From: Oscillatoriaceae cyanobacterium M7585_C2015_266
GTDB lineage: Bacteria > Cyanobacteriota > Cyanobacteriia > Cyanobacteriales > Oscillatoriaceae
Assembly (NCBI GenBank): GCA_015295835.1
Contig: DVEG01000006.1
Location: 39,696-103,695 of the forward strand
Direction: 5' to 3'
Length of the DNA stretch: 64,000 nt
A program made the position numbers and the translations under genes. Positions 26,693-35,700 of this stretch are shown in pieces. Every line of letters starts with the position of its first letter. Position 1 is the stretch's first letter. The notes beneath the pieces were generated by a model. The model was given only the letters and a program-made list of their open reading frames with translations, ran no database searches and was not told the DNA's origin.

Positions 26693-27295
26693 ATGAGTTC
26701 TTGGGGCGAGCGCTTCAACAAAATGCTTGGACGCAATCGCATTGTCGTTTGTCGTTTGTTTATTCATTTAGCAGGTAAAGAAGTAACACCTTTATTGGGA
26801 GTACTCAATCGCGCCGCCAGAAAAGCAATAGATGCAGAGGGAGATATGAATGTCATGGGCGAATTACTCGCCGAAATATGCCAAAATCTGCTACAATTAG
26901 ATACATACTGGCGCTCTGCAGCTAATGAAGGCGATTTCTTCACAGACGAAGGAGAAGCAAGCGACTACTATAACTCCCTATTCACTGATTCGGCTTCCCG
27001 CTATCTCAGCGAACCTGATTGTAGTGAAAATTATTCTTCAGATGAAACCCTATCCCTACCCATCACCGAAAATTTAGTAGTAATGATAACTGTTGCCTTT
27101 GAAGGTAAAGAACCAGCACTGGAAACAGATCTTTCCCAATTCGACAGCCTGACAGCAGGATTAAAAGCACTGATAAACTTACACTATAAGGGAAGGTTAC
27201 GCGCCGTCAGTATACATTTTTCGCCAGCTCAATTGGGAGAGCAACTTACTGAGGAACAATTATTGCAAAATTTCCCAGAATTAATACCACTATAA
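26693..27295 (+). CDS. DUF1517-family protein
   Basis: 200 residues. The pattern RNRIVVCRLFIHLAGKEVTP, then SAANEGDFFTDEGEASDYYN and the C-terminal LRAVSIHFSPAQLGEQLTEE matches what I remember of the cyanobacterial and plastid DUF1517 family. No function is established for it. No signal peptide is present. The conserved tail TEEQLLQNFPELIPL suggests a folded, complete protein. It sits 22 bp after the second pentapeptide gene and 14 bp before a lipoprotein gene, so these genes are probably one transcript. Confidence 0.8.
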   Translation: MSSWGERFNKMLGRNRIVVCRLFIHLAGKEVTPLLGVLNRAARKAIDAEGDMNVMGELLAEICQNLLQLDTYWRSAANEGDFFTDEGEASDYYNSLFTDSASRYLSEPDCSENYSSDETLSLPITENLVVMITVAFEGKEPALETDLSQFDSLTAGLKALINLHYKGRLRAVSIHFSPAQLGEQLTEEQLLQNFPELIPL

Positions 27296-27309
27296 AGGCA
27301 TAAAAAACT

Positions 27310-28167
27310 ATGTTTCGCAAATTGATTACTTTATTAATGGTATTTACCCTTTGCTGGAGTGCAGTTGCCTGTGGCAGCAATACTGCGGATATTCAACAAA
27401 GCGAGCGCACAACAATAAGCTCGGGAAAAGCAACTAAAATAGCTGATGGACAATACCCCGTCCAGCAAGCAATCTATGACGAAGCAAGCGGCGAATACTC
27501 CTTATTTCTTCTCAATGCCTCTCCTGGAGTATACCGGACTACAGATTTACAAATGGCAAGACTGAGCGATGAAGAAATTCAAGCAGGTAAAAAAGCCTAC
27601 CTCAAGGTAGAAAACGGGAAATCTGTGCTTTATTTGAGCGAAGATTTTAAAATAGAGTACGTCCATACCGTCACTGAAACAAGGCCCGCTCCACAAACAG
27701 GAGAACCAAAAACAGTTATCGTCCGTCAAGAATCAAGTTTTTGGGCGCCGTTTGCAGGAGCACTGGCTGGAGAAGCGCTCGGTAGTTTCTTATTTACCCC
27801 GCGTTATTATTTGCCGCCAATTTATCAGCCAGGAATAACTCTCACAGGTTATGGTGGCTATGGTAGTACTTACGATGAAGCAATAGAGCGCTATCAAGCT
27901 CGTTATCAAGCCCCCCCTCCATTAGTGCGACGCCCTCAAATGCGCACTAGCGGACGTATTAATCAACCTGCAAGCGATCGCCCCTTAGCACGCCCCTCCA
28001 CTGGCAATAAACCTACCGGCTCAGGTTTCGGCTCCAGCACCTTGAAACAATCTGACTACTCCCGCCCTAGTCGTGTACAACCTGGTTCTGGTAGTTTTGG
28101 TAGTGGACGTTCCGGACGCAGCTTCTCTGGTAGTCGTAGTGGTGGCTTTGGCAGCCGACGCCGTTAA
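27310..28167 (+). CDS. Probable lipoprotein with Gly/Ser/Arg-rich C-terminus
   Basis: 285 residues. The N-terminus KLITLLMVFTLCWSAVAC is a lipoprotein signal with Cys21 as the likely lipidated residue. A compact domain of about 110 residues follows (DGQYPVQQAIYDEASGEYSL, then MARLSDEEIQAGKKAYLKVE). Next comes a hydrophobic glycine-containing stretch near residue 150 (FWAPFAGALAGEALGSFLF), then a tyrosine/proline region, and finally a low-complexity tail of Gly, Ser, Phe and Arg (GSGRSGRSFSGSRSGGFGS). It is expected to be anchored in a membrane facing the periplasm. I do not recognise the domain. The gene directly follows the DUF1517 gene and ends at a strong terminator. Confidence 0.78.
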   Translation: MFRKLITLLMVFTLCWSAVACGSNTADIQQSERTTISSGKATKIADGQYPVQQAIYDEASGEYSLFLLNASPGVYRTTDLQMARLSDEEIQAGKKAYLKVENGKSVLYLSEDFKIEYVHTVTETRPAPQTGEPKTVIVRQESSFWAPFAGALAGEALGSFLFTPRYYLPPIYQPGITLTGYGGYGSTYDEAIERYQARYQAPPPLVRRPQMRTSGRINQPASDRPLARPSTGNKPTGSGFGSSTLKQSDYSRPSRVQPGSGSFGSGRSGRSFSGSRSGGFGSRRR

Positions 28168-28186
28168 ACAAATTTCTGTCTCCGCT

Positions 28187-28226
28187 AATAGGTGGGCTTT
28201 ACTCGCATAATGCCCACCTATTCTTT
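28187..28226 (+). terminator. Intrinsic terminator after the lipoprotein gene
   Basis: AATAGGTGGGC (28187-28197) and GCCCACCTATT (28212-28222) form a perfect 11-bp stem with a 14-base loop, followed by CTTTT. It closes the pentapeptide/DUF1517/lipoprotein transcript. Confidence 0.85.
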
Positions 28227-28260
28227 TGACACTCCCCCAACTGCATTTAGAGGATTCTTG
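28226..28260. repeat. Short motif resembling an IS200/IS605-type element end
   Basis: The sequence reads TTGACACTCCCCC, then an 11-base spacer, then GAGGATTCTTG. The same frame of words, TTGACACTCC followed by GGGGATTCTTG, recurs at 46482-46517. In cyanobacterial genomes this pattern is typical of the ends of IS200/IS605-family elements. Only the end-like motif remains here, with no transposase gene nearby, so it may be a decayed or solo end. Part of it abuts the terminator hairpin. No other gene is seen in 28227-28444. Confidence 0.35.
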
Positions 28261-28444
28261 CCTAGTTATTGCCTAGCATCCAGCCTACTTTGATTTCTAG
28301 AATCACCGCAGCAGGTTTTTCGCCGCTTTTGGGATATCTATACTATATCACTAATGGGTGGAGAGAGCTTCTTCCTCCCCGTGCTATTGGTGTCAAAATG
28401 AAAATCATAAACAAAATTTCAATAAAGAGAAACGCCCTCGATTC

Positions 28445-29974
28445 GTGATTGAAGCAGAAGTCCACAACTCATTGCGTACTTTCCTGCGCTCGTCAGGTGC
28501 GCCTTTATGGCCTCATCACCTGACATTAGCCCGTTTTGTGGCGCGGGCCTTACGTCTGGGACGCAATACTCTTCTGCAAACTGGTATTCCTTCTACTAGC
28601 TCTCACGGGCGTTATCGGTTGAGTTATCTTATGCCTCTGCTAATGTGGTCGGAACCAGTTTTGTTGGTTGCCCCAGAAGTAGTACTCCAGCGTTTGCTGA
28701 TGGTGGAAATCCCTCAACTGCAACAATGGCTTCAAATCTCAAAGGTAATTCTCTCAGGCTCTTCTTGGCCAAAAGATGATTTTCGGGGACTATTTCTAAC
28801 TACTCCCGAAGCTTGGCTGGCAGATAAGCTCTTGGCTGGTGGTGCTTTTCCTCCAGGTATTCCTACTATTATTGATGGAGTGGATGAATTAGAAGATTGG
28901 GCACATCAGCAGTTTACTGCTTGTCTTCAACCTGCAGACTGGTATGAATTGATGCAGGTTTACCCAGATGCTGCAGAGACAATTCGAGATGTACGGGTTT
29001 TATTGACTCGGACTCTTTTTCAACATCCAGCTAATCGCTACGAATGTTATGCTCTGGAAGCCGCTGAGCAAGAAGAGTTAAAACGTCTTTTTACAATGCT
29101 TATTAATACGGATTACAATCAATCACTTCCCCTAGCATGGGGACGGTTTTGGCAACGCTGGCAAGTAAATACATCGATAGTTTGGGCAGAAGTGACTCGC
29201 AGTCAGGGTCTGTTTTCTCTTTATTGTAGTCCGGTTGAAGTGTCTTCACAATTGAGGGAAATTTGGCTACAACAACCTCTGGTGTTGCTTGCTGGCACTG
29301 TGGATCTTGAGGCTTCGGCTGCAACTTATCGCTCGCGTCTGGGATTGGGTGATATGACTTCTGTTAGACTCTCCCCCGATCGCCACCATGATACTATTGA
29401 TTTGTATTTGCCCCAAGGGCTGCCTCTGCCTAATACCCCTCAATTTGAAGGCGCTCTCCTAAAGGAATTTCGTCGGCTGTTGTCTGTCTATGCCTCAGGA
29501 AAGGGTCTAATGGTTCTCCTCGTCGGTGATGTGCCTCTTAAGTCTCGCATCGGTTCGCTTCTGGCGGCTGAGTTTGGCTCCAGAGTACAGGTGGAAAAGC
29601 TTTGTTTGGATGAAAATAGTATTTTGGTTACCGGCTGGGAATTCTGGCTTGAGCAGTATCGGTTCCTCCCTTCTGCTCAGTTGTTGGCGATCGCTACTCT
29701 CCCTATCCCTTCTCTTGAACACCCCCTCGTCGCCGCTCGCGTCGCTTATTACAAACAACAACGTCAAGATTGGTTCCGCTCTTATCTCCTCCCTGTCGCT
29801 TTATCTCAACTCCATGCCGCGATCGCCCCTATCCGCGATCGCTCTGGTATTGTTGCTCTCTTTGATAGCCGCATCCACCACCGCAGTTACGGTCATCAAC
29901 TCCTCTCTTCTCTCCGCCCTCTGGCTCGTTCTCAAACTCTCAACTCTCTTGCCTTTTTTCACCCTATCCACTAA
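28445..29974 (+). CDS. Degenerate DinG/XPD-like helicase family protein
   Basis: 509 residues from the GTG at 28445. The open frame extends to a GTG at 28358, but the extra 29 residues look non-conserved. The layout is that of cyanobacterial helicase-like proteins related to DinG/XPD: an N-terminal accessory region (EAEVHNSLRTFLRSSG, WPHHLTLARFVARALRLGR), the place of Walker A (LLQTGIPSTSSHGRYRLSYL, residues 44-63), the place of the DEAH box (TIIDGVDELEDWA, 141-153), and a C-terminal helicase-like half ending in RSGIVALFDSRIHHRSYG, which matches helicase motif VI surroundings (GVVALLDSR). Walker A lacks the Gly-Lys-Thr/Ser core, and the DEAH box reads DGVD. ATP hydrolysis is therefore doubtful. 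The function is unknown. Confidence 0.65.
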   Translation: MIEAEVHNSLRTFLRSSGAPLWPHHLTLARFVARALRLGRNTLLQTGIPSTSSHGRYRLSYLMPLLMWSEPVLLVAPEVVLQRLLMVEIPQLQQWLQISKVILSGSSWPKDDFRGLFLTTPEAWLADKLLAGGAFPPGIPTIIDGVDELEDWAHQQFTACLQPADWYELMQVYPDAAETIRDVRVLLTRTLFQHPANRYECYALEAAEQEELKRLFTMLINTDYNQSLPLAWGRFWQRWQVNTSIVWAEVTRSQGLFSLYCSPVEVSSQLREIWLQQPLVLLAGTVDLEASAATYRSRLGLGDMTSVRLSPDRHHDTIDLYLPQGLPLPNTPQFEGALLKEFRRLLSVYASGKGLMVLLVGDVPLKSRIGSLLAAEFGSRVQVEKLCLDENSILVTGWEFWLEQYRFLPSAQLLAIATLPIPSLEHPLVAARVAYYKQQRQDWFRSYLLPVALSQLHAAIAPIRDRSGIVALFDSRIHHRSYGHQLLSSLRPLARSQTLNSLAFFHPIH

Positions 29975-30090
29975 TTAAGTAAAATTAAGTAAAATAAAAA
30001 GATTGCTTTAATTTTGTTAAGAATTAAAACTCGCTCCTCATATAAGCGCTATCATCAAACTGAGAATAAATTTTCATATTTCGTGAAATT

Positions 30091-30303
30091 ATGGGTGAAT
30101 CCAAACGCCGTAAAGCCGCCCTCGGAGAACGTTACGGTCAAGAACCTACTATCCTCCCCTGGCTGCCTATTACTAAAAGTCAGTCAAAATTGTTTATGAA
30201 ATGGACAACTCGAATTACCTGGATCGGCATTGGCACTCTCCTCGTAGTCTGGGTGACTGTTCTATTCGTCGGTCCTTGGCTCGGCTGGTGGCAAATTGAC
30301 TAA
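30091..30303 (+). CDS. DUF2839-family small membrane protein
   Basis: 70 residues. The start MGESKRRKAALGERYGQEP is the hallmark of a small cyanobacterial family I remember as DUF2839. A single transmembrane helix follows (WIGIGTLLVVWVTVLFVGPWL, about 44-64), ending GWWQID. The protein therefore has a basic cytoplasmic N-terminus and a tryptophan-rich membrane exit. No function is known. It stands alone downstream of the helicase-like gene. Confidence 0.82.
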   Translation: MGESKRRKAALGERYGQEPTILPWLPITKSQSKLFMKWTTRITWIGIGTLLVVWVTVLFVGPWLGWWQID

Positions 30304-30705
30304 TCTTCAATAATTAGACAGTTTTTCCGGCTGAAAACCTATATAAATTCTCAATCTCTTTGATAAGAAACTGCAAAGACAAGAGGACAGCTCGGAACTT
30401 TCCATAATATTTCATGTCGAAATAATCGGTAGTGCCTCTGCAATTGTTATATTTGATACTTTGTAAGCAAAAAAATCAATTAAGAATTAAGATTAAATCC
30501 GGCTGAAGTCTAAATTTAAAAGAATTAAATTGGGGGTGAAGTAACTAAGAATAATAGCTACTGTGCGGGATTCTTCTGGCTTAGGGCCTGTGGCCGTCTA
30601 GTTAAAGTGGCCATCATCTTGGCATCAGCGCCAACAGTCGGTAGAATTCTTAAGAAAAGATAAAAAACACCCTAAAATCATAGGAGTGGTGATAGGAGGA
30701 CAACC
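30304..30705. other. Intergenic region upstream of the DUF1815 gene; possible structured leader
   Basis: No coding sequence is evident over these 400 bases. The segment 30560-30650 is richer in G and C than its surroundings and has short complementary words (GGCCTGTGGCC, AGTGGCCATCATCTTGGC) that could fold, so a leader RNA or small RNA is possible. I cannot assign it to a known family. The end of the region carries GGAGGACAACC, the Shine-Dalgarno sequence of the next gene. Confidence 0.3.
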
Positions 30706-31050
30706 GTGTTTATCAGACTAGCAGCTCAACATCGTGAATTTATCCAAGACTTGGTGATGAATCTTCAAGCTCTGGCGATCGTGTTGGAGCGACGGGGGTA
30801 TCTCGCGTCGTGCTATACTTGTGGAAATCAAATGAACAGCGCCTCTTTCATGGTAAGTCTCGGAGATAATCACCTGATCCGCTTTCTGGTATCGGATTAT
30901 GGAATAACTTGGACAGAAATGCGGGACGAGCGCGAGCTAATGAAGTTAGAAGGGGCAGAAGCGATCGCTCAGCTGCAAGAGTTGGCTAATTTGGTTAAGT
31001 ACCAAATCCACCCCTCTGAATGCCTGCCAGCATTTGCTCAAAAAGTTTGA
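30706..31050 (+). CDS. DUF1815-family cyanobacterial protein
   Basis: 114 residues from a GTG start, with GGAGG six bases upstream. The sequence MFIRLAAQHREFIQDLVMNL, then RRGYLASCYTCGNQMNSASF and RFLVSDYGITWTEMRDEREL matches what I recall as DUF1815, a family restricted to cyanobacteria and very strongly conserved. Two cysteines are spaced CYTC. It is small, soluble and without a signal peptide. The function is unknown. It is likely monocistronic with a long 5' region. Confidence 0.8.
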   Translation: MFIRLAAQHREFIQDLVMNLQALAIVLERRGYLASCYTCGNQMNSASFMVSLGDNHLIRFLVSDYGITWTEMRDERELMKLEGAEAIAQLQELANLVKYQIHPSECLPAFAQKV

Positions 31051-31199
31051 GAGCTGAAGTGAGAGAAGTTAAACCATTGTTCTTTGCCGTTGCTGGTGTC
31101 TAGGTGAATGAAGATGACACCAGTTAGCGGGACTGAACAAATGGGTAGTAAGATGATAAACTAGAAATAAACTAATCGTTATTAATAAGTAAGTAAGTG

Positions 31200-32099
31200 A
31201 TGCAGTGTGTTAAGCAAATGGCACCCCTAGAAGAAACAGAATGGCAACATCATTTTATTGAAACGAATCGTATTCGCTTGCACTGCGTCACCCAAGGAGA
31301 GGGAAAACTGGTTGTCCTCCTACACGGATTTCCAGAATTCTGGTATTCTTGGCGCTACCAAATCCCAGCATTAGCTCGCTATTTTAAAGTAGTCGTCCCA
31401 GATTTACGCGGTTATAATGATTCTGATAAACCCGCAAGCGGCTATGATTTGGATACTCTTAGTGCAGATATCCAAGGTTTGATTTCAAGTTTGGGTTATG
31501 TTAAAGCTCATATAGTCGGGCACGATTGGGGAGGTGCGATCGCTTGGCATCTTGCTCAGAAATTCCCTCACTATTTAGATAAACTAGCAATCTTAAACGC
31601 CCCTCATCCGCAACGTTTTCTACAAGAAATTGTCAGTAATTTCGATCAACTTCGTCGTAGTTGGTTTGTATTTGCTTTTCAAATACCAGGAATTCCAGAG
31701 TGGTTAATTCAACAAAATTTAACTGATTTTGTCAAAAACTTATTTCGTCAAACTGCCATTCGTCAAGCTGCTTTCACCGCAGAAGTAACTCGAATTTATC
31801 AGCAAGCCCTCGAAAAACCCGGAGTCTTAGCAGCAGCATTAAATTATTATCGTCAATTGATGCAACCTTCTCATTGGCTTGCACAATGGGGACATAATCC
31901 TGAACCAGTACAAGTACCTACTCTTGTATTATGGGGTGAAGAAGATTCTTTTTTGAGTCAAAAACTCACAGAAGGTTTAGATAAACTCATTGCCGCTCCT
32001 TTTAAACTAAAATTTATTTCCAACTGTGGGCACTGGATTCAACAAGAAGCTCCCCATACAGTAAATCGAGAACTTTTAACTTTTCTGCGGCAATCTTAA
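31200..32099 (+). CDS. Alpha/beta-hydrolase of the epoxide hydrolase/dehalogenase type
   Basis: 299 residues from the ATG at 31200. A GTG three bases earlier is also possible. The oxyanion motif HGFPEFWYSW is followed by the nucleophile elbow VGHDWGGAIAW, whose nucleophile is aspartate, not serine. A cap domain follows, with the late acid near VLWGEEDSFLS and the catalytic histidine in ISNCGHWIQQEAP. An Asp nucleophile with HGFPE marks epoxide hydrolases and related fluoroacetate or haloalkane dehalogenases. The two tyrosines of true epoxide hydrolases may be at YYRQLM. The substrate cannot be told from context. A GNAT gene begins 8 bp downstream. Confidence 0.87.
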   Translation: MQCVKQMAPLEETEWQHHFIETNRIRLHCVTQGEGKLVVLLHGFPEFWYSWRYQIPALARYFKVVVPDLRGYNDSDKPASGYDLDTLSADIQGLISSLGYVKAHIVGHDWGGAIAWHLAQKFPHYLDKLAILNAPHPQRFLQEIVSNFDQLRRSWFVFAFQIPGIPEWLIQQNLTDFVKNLFRQTAIRQAAFTAEVTRIYQQALEKPGVLAAALNYYRQLMQPSHWLAQWGHNPEPVQVPTLVLWGEEDSFLSQKLTEGLDKLIAAPFKLKFISNCGHWIQQEAPHTVNRELLTFLRQS

Positions 32100-32107
32100 T
32101 ATTATAA

Positions 32108-32551
32108 ATGAATAATCTTGTCATCAAAATCGCTGATTCTTCTCAAGAAATAGCTGATATTAAAATTATCAGAAAAACTGTTTTTCAACTAGAGCAAAAT
32201 ATTCCTAGCAATCTAGATTTCGATGGGCTAGATGATACTTCTCTACAAATTATTGCCTATCTAGATAAACAGCCAGTGGCAACTGCTAGAATTAGAAATA
32301 TAGATGAAAAAACAGTTAAAATAGAAAGATTAGCTGTCTTGCCTCATGTTAGAAGGCAAGGTATTGGTAAAAAAATGACAGAAAAAGCTCTTGAAATAGC
32401 TGCCGCTCAAAATATTCATGAAGTTTTAATTCATGCCCAAGAGTATATAAAATCACTTTATGAAAAATTAGGTTTTATCGAAACTGGAGAAAAGTTTATA
32501 GAAGCTGGCATCCCCCATATTAAAATGAAAAGACACATTAAACATAAATAA
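32108..32551 (+). CDS. GNAT-family N-acetyltransferase
   Basis: 147 residues. The GNAT core shows beta4/motif A KIERLAVLPHVRRQGIGKKM, where RRQGIG is the acetyl-CoA pyrophosphate loop, then the motif-B region SLYEKLGFIETGEKF. The N-terminal part (IIRKTVFQLEQNIPSNLDFD) resembles the ElaA-like or uncharacterised GNATs that begin with an arginine/valine-rich helix. The acceptor substrate is unknown. It is 8 bp downstream of the hydrolase gene and probably co-transcribed with it. Confidence 0.87.
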   Translation: MNNLVIKIADSSQEIADIKIIRKTVFQLEQNIPSNLDFDGLDDTSLQIIAYLDKQPVATARIRNIDEKTVKIERLAVLPHVRRQGIGKKMTEKALEIAAAQNIHEVLIHAQEYIKSLYEKLGFIETGEKFIEAGIPHIKMKRHIKHK

Positions 32552-32882
32552 ATAAAATTTTGTGTTTTCGCCGCCGCTACTAAAATTTTTAAAAACATCT
32601 CATCAGATTATTTATTAATATTAATATTTTAATTAAATTGATTAATATTTCTATATTCGCTTTGACGTATATTGAATCGCTAATTTTTCGCCTATATCTC
32701 TTCACAATATGCTGCTCTGACAAGAGCACCATCTTCTCTCTGTTGGGGCTATTTTCTAAAGTATAGAAAAGTATAGATTGTAATTGTATTTTTTTATGAT
32801 TCTGTATATACTAGAAAAACGAAAAATTTTTTCTTTTATTCATAAAATTTAACAATTTGATAAAAGACTAAAGGAGCAGACA
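32552..32882. other. AT-rich intergenic region
   Basis: No gene is seen. The DNA is very AT-rich and likely contains the promoter of the DUF4336 gene. AAAGGAGCAGACA just before 32883 is its ribosome-binding site. No repeat or RNA structure stood out. Confidence 0.5.
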
Positions 32883-34109
32883 GTGACTGAAACTATTAGA
32901 AACACACAGGGGTTGAAAACAGAACAAGATTATTCGTGGCCTTTTTGGTTAGCTATGCCCCTTTATCCATATGGTAAGCGGCAAACTATCCGTCATGAAG
33001 TTATCAAAGATTCTATATGGACATTTGATCAGCTTCAGGGTATTTTTTATGTGGTTGTACCGATTCGCATGACTGTTGTCAAGCTTTATGAAGGAGGTTT
33101 GTTAATTTATGCCCCGATCGCTCCTACTGGAGAATGTTTAAAATTATTACAAGAGTTAATAATAGAACATGGGGATATTAAATATATTATACTACCGACT
33201 ATTTCTGGGTTAGAACATAAAATCTTTGTTGGTCCTTTTGCAAGAAAATTTCCCAAAGCCAAAGTATTTGTAGCACCTCATCAGTGGAGTTTTCCTATTA
33301 ATTTACCTTTGAGCTGGCTAGGATTTCCTAGTAAACGTACTTACATAATTCCAGAAGATAGTAGTAAAAAACCTTTTGGTGAACAATTTGATTATAAAAT
33401 ATTAGGACCGATTGAACTAGGGGCGGGAAAATTTGCAGAAGTGGCATTATTTGATAAGCGATCGCATTCTTTACTACTTACAGATTTAATAATTTCTATA
33501 CCAGAAGAGCCACCGGCGATTTTACAACTCGATCCCTATCCATTACTATTTCACGCCAAAGAAAAAGCTTCTGATATTATTGAAGACACACCATCAAATC
33601 GTCGCAAAGGATGGCAGCGAATTTGTTTATTTGCGATGTATTTTCAACCCAGCGTTTTAGAAACTTTGAAATGGAGTAAAGTATTTAGTGAGGCCTTAAA
33701 AGCAAGCGAGCGCTCCAAAAAGGCTTATTTTGGATTATTTCCATTCAAATGGAATCCACACTGGCAATTTTCATTTGAAGCATTAAAAAATGGTCGTTTA
33801 TTTGTAGCACCAATTCTGCAAACATTAATATTAAACAGAGCGCCGATAGAAACTATTGCGTGGGCTGAACAAGTAGCGAAATGGGATTTTGAGAGAATCA
33901 TTCCCTGTCACTTTGAATCACCGATTAATGCCAGCCCACAAGAATTTCGTCAAGCTTTTTCCTTTTTAGAAAAACAACCTGCTATTAGTGCAGGTTTATT
34001 TGATACTAGCAGTTATCCATTACCAGAAATAGAATTTAAAGTCCTCAGAGAAATAGACAAAAATTTGAGCAAAATTGGTATAATACCACCGGCAAAAGAG
34101 AAAGTTTAA
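32883..34109 (+). CDS. DUF4336-family protein (metallo-beta-lactamase-like fold)
   Basis: 408 residues from a GTG start, with AAGGAG ahead of it. The sequence WPFWLAMPLYPYGKRQTIRH, then MTVVKLYEGGLLIYAPIAPT and YIILPTISGLEHKIFVGPFA is the DUF4336 pattern of cyanobacteria and plants. It resembles the start of a metallo-beta-lactamase fold but with an altered metal site: HKIF stands where HxHxDH would be. The C-terminal part contains IIPCHFESPINASPQEF. There is no signal peptide or membrane helix. The biochemical function is unknown. It converges with ilvA with a 4-bp gap. Confidence 0.85.
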   Translation: MTETIRNTQGLKTEQDYSWPFWLAMPLYPYGKRQTIRHEVIKDSIWTFDQLQGIFYVVVPIRMTVVKLYEGGLLIYAPIAPTGECLKLLQELIIEHGDIKYIILPTISGLEHKIFVGPFARKFPKAKVFVAPHQWSFPINLPLSWLGFPSKRTYIIPEDSSKKPFGEQFDYKILGPIELGAGKFAEVALFDKRSHSLLLTDLIISIPEEPPAILQLDPYPLLFHAKEKASDIIEDTPSNRRKGWQRICLFAMYFQPSVLETLKWSKVFSEALKASERSKKAYFGLFPFKWNPHWQFSFEALKNGRLFVAPILQTLILNRAPIETIAWAEQVAKWDFERIIPCHFESPINASPQEFRQAFSFLEKQPAISAGLFDTSSYPLPEIEFKVLREIDKNLSKIGIIPPAKEKV

Positions 34110-34113
34110 AAGT

Positions 34114-35625
34114 TTATTTGAGAAACAACTTGTAGGCAGGATTTTGGGTTTCATCCCAATATTGATATCCCAACTTATCAAGAAAAGCCTGCCACTCTTC
34201 CATTTCATGGGGTGGTACTTGCATACCGACAACAATTCGCCCATAATCTGCACCATTATTACGATAATGAAAAAGACTAATATTCCAATTAGGACTCATA
34301 GAACCGACAAATTGCATCAAAGCGCCGGGTTTTTCGGGGAATTCAAAACGATAAAGCAATTCATTATGAGCAAGAGGCGAGCGCCCGCCTACCATATGTC
34401 GTAGATGTAACTTTGTCAACTCATCATCAGTTAAATCAAGAGTTTCCAAACCGTGAGCAGCAAAAGTTTCCCTCAACTTAGCTGCATCAGCACGATTTTC
34501 AATTTGCACACCCACAAAAATATGAGCAATTTTTTCATCAGCAATGCGATAATTAAATTCAGTTATACTACGTTTACCAAGACAATCACAAAACTTACGG
34601 AGACTACCAGGTTTTTCAGGAATAGTAACAGCAAAAATAGCCTCACGACGTTCACCAAGTTCAGCTCGCTCTGCAACAAAACGGAGGCGATCGAAATTCA
34701 TATTAGCGCCGCAGGCGACTGCGATTAAAGTTTGACCTTCAATTTGTTCACGTTCAACATAGGCTTTAGCACCAGCGATCGCCAAAGCACCTGCGGGTTC
34801 TAAAATTGAACGCGTATCTTCAAAAACATCTTTAATAGCTGCACAAGTATCATCAGTATCGACTAAAATAATATCATCAACATACTGCTGACACAAACGA
34901 AAAGTTTCCTCACCAACTTCTCGCACAGCCACCCCATCAGCAAACAAACCCACCTGAGAAAGACGCACCCGATATCCAGCCTTAAGAGATTGATACATAG
35001 CATTAGCGTCGACTGGTTCAACGCCAATTATTTTAATTTCAGGATATAACCTTTTTACATAAGCAGCAATTCCAGAAATCAAGCCGCCGCCGCCAATAGC
35101 GACAAAAATAGCATGGATAGGTAGCTGATATTGACGTAAAATTTCCATGCCGATTGTACCCTGACCTGCGATTACATAAGGATCATCAAAAGGATGAATA
35201 AAAGTCAAACCTTTTTCAGCTTCTAATTGACGGGCGTAGGCATAAGCATCATCATAAGTATCTCCGTGTAAGACTACTATACCGCCTCGTGCCTTTACAG
35301 CTTCGACTTTAACTTTAGGAGTAGTGATAGGCATAACAATAATAGCTTGAGTTTGCAGACGACTAGCAGCAAGGGCAACACCTTGAGCATGATTACCAGC
35401 GGAAGCAGCGATAACACCTTTTGCTAACAAATCAGGGGGCATTTTTGCCATTTTGTTATAGGCGCCGCGTAGTTTGAAAGAAAAAACAGATTGCATATCT
35501 TCGCGTTTAAGAAGGAGTTTGTTATTTAGACGTGCGGAGAGGTTAGGCGCGTATTCTAGGGGAGTTTCTTGGGCAACGTCGTAAACACGAGCAGTGAGGA
35601 TTTGAACTAAATAATCGCAATGCAT
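34114..35625 (-). CDS. ilvA: Threonine ammonia-lyase, biosynthetic
   Basis: 503 residues. The PLP-dependent catalytic domain has the Schiff-base lysine in FSFKLRGAYNK and the phosphate-binding loop AIGGGGLISGIA. Two ACT-like regulatory domains follow, starting at about AIFAVTIPEKPGSLRKF and LLYRFEFPEKPGALMQF. This is the long, isoleucine-regulated form that makes 2-oxobutanoate from threonine as the first step of isoleucine synthesis. The ATG at 35623-35625 gives MHCDYLVQILTARVYDVA, typical for the family. No other branched-chain genes are adjacent. Confidence 0.95.
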   Translation of the reverse strand: MHCDYLVQILTARVYDVAQETPLEYAPNLSARLNNKLLLKREDMQSVFSFKLRGAYNKMAKMPPDLLAKGVIAASAGNHAQGVALAASRLQTQAIIVMPITTPKVKVEAVKARGGIVVLHGDTYDDAYAYARQLEAEKGLTFIHPFDDPYVIAGQGTIGMEILRQYQLPIHAIFVAIGGGGLISGIAAYVKRLYPEIKIIGVEPVDANAMYQSLKAGYRVRLSQVGLFADGVAVREVGEETFRLCQQYVDDIILVDTDDTCAAIKDVFEDTRSILEPAGALAIAGAKAYVEREQIEGQTLIAVACGANMNFDRLRFVAERAELGERREAIFAVTIPEKPGSLRKFCDCLGKRSITEFNYRIADEKIAHIFVGVQIENRADAAKLRETFAAHGLETLDLTDDELTKLHLRHMVGGRSPLAHNELLYRFEFPEKPGALMQFVGSMSPNWNISLFHYRNNGADYGRIVVGMQVPPHEMEEWQAFLDKLGYQYWDETQNPAYKLFLK

Positions 35626-35700
35626 GAGTGTAAGTAGATAAATAAGAGGTTGATGGTGTATTATTTTAGTTTATTGCTAATTAGGGAAGAGCGCTCGCAT

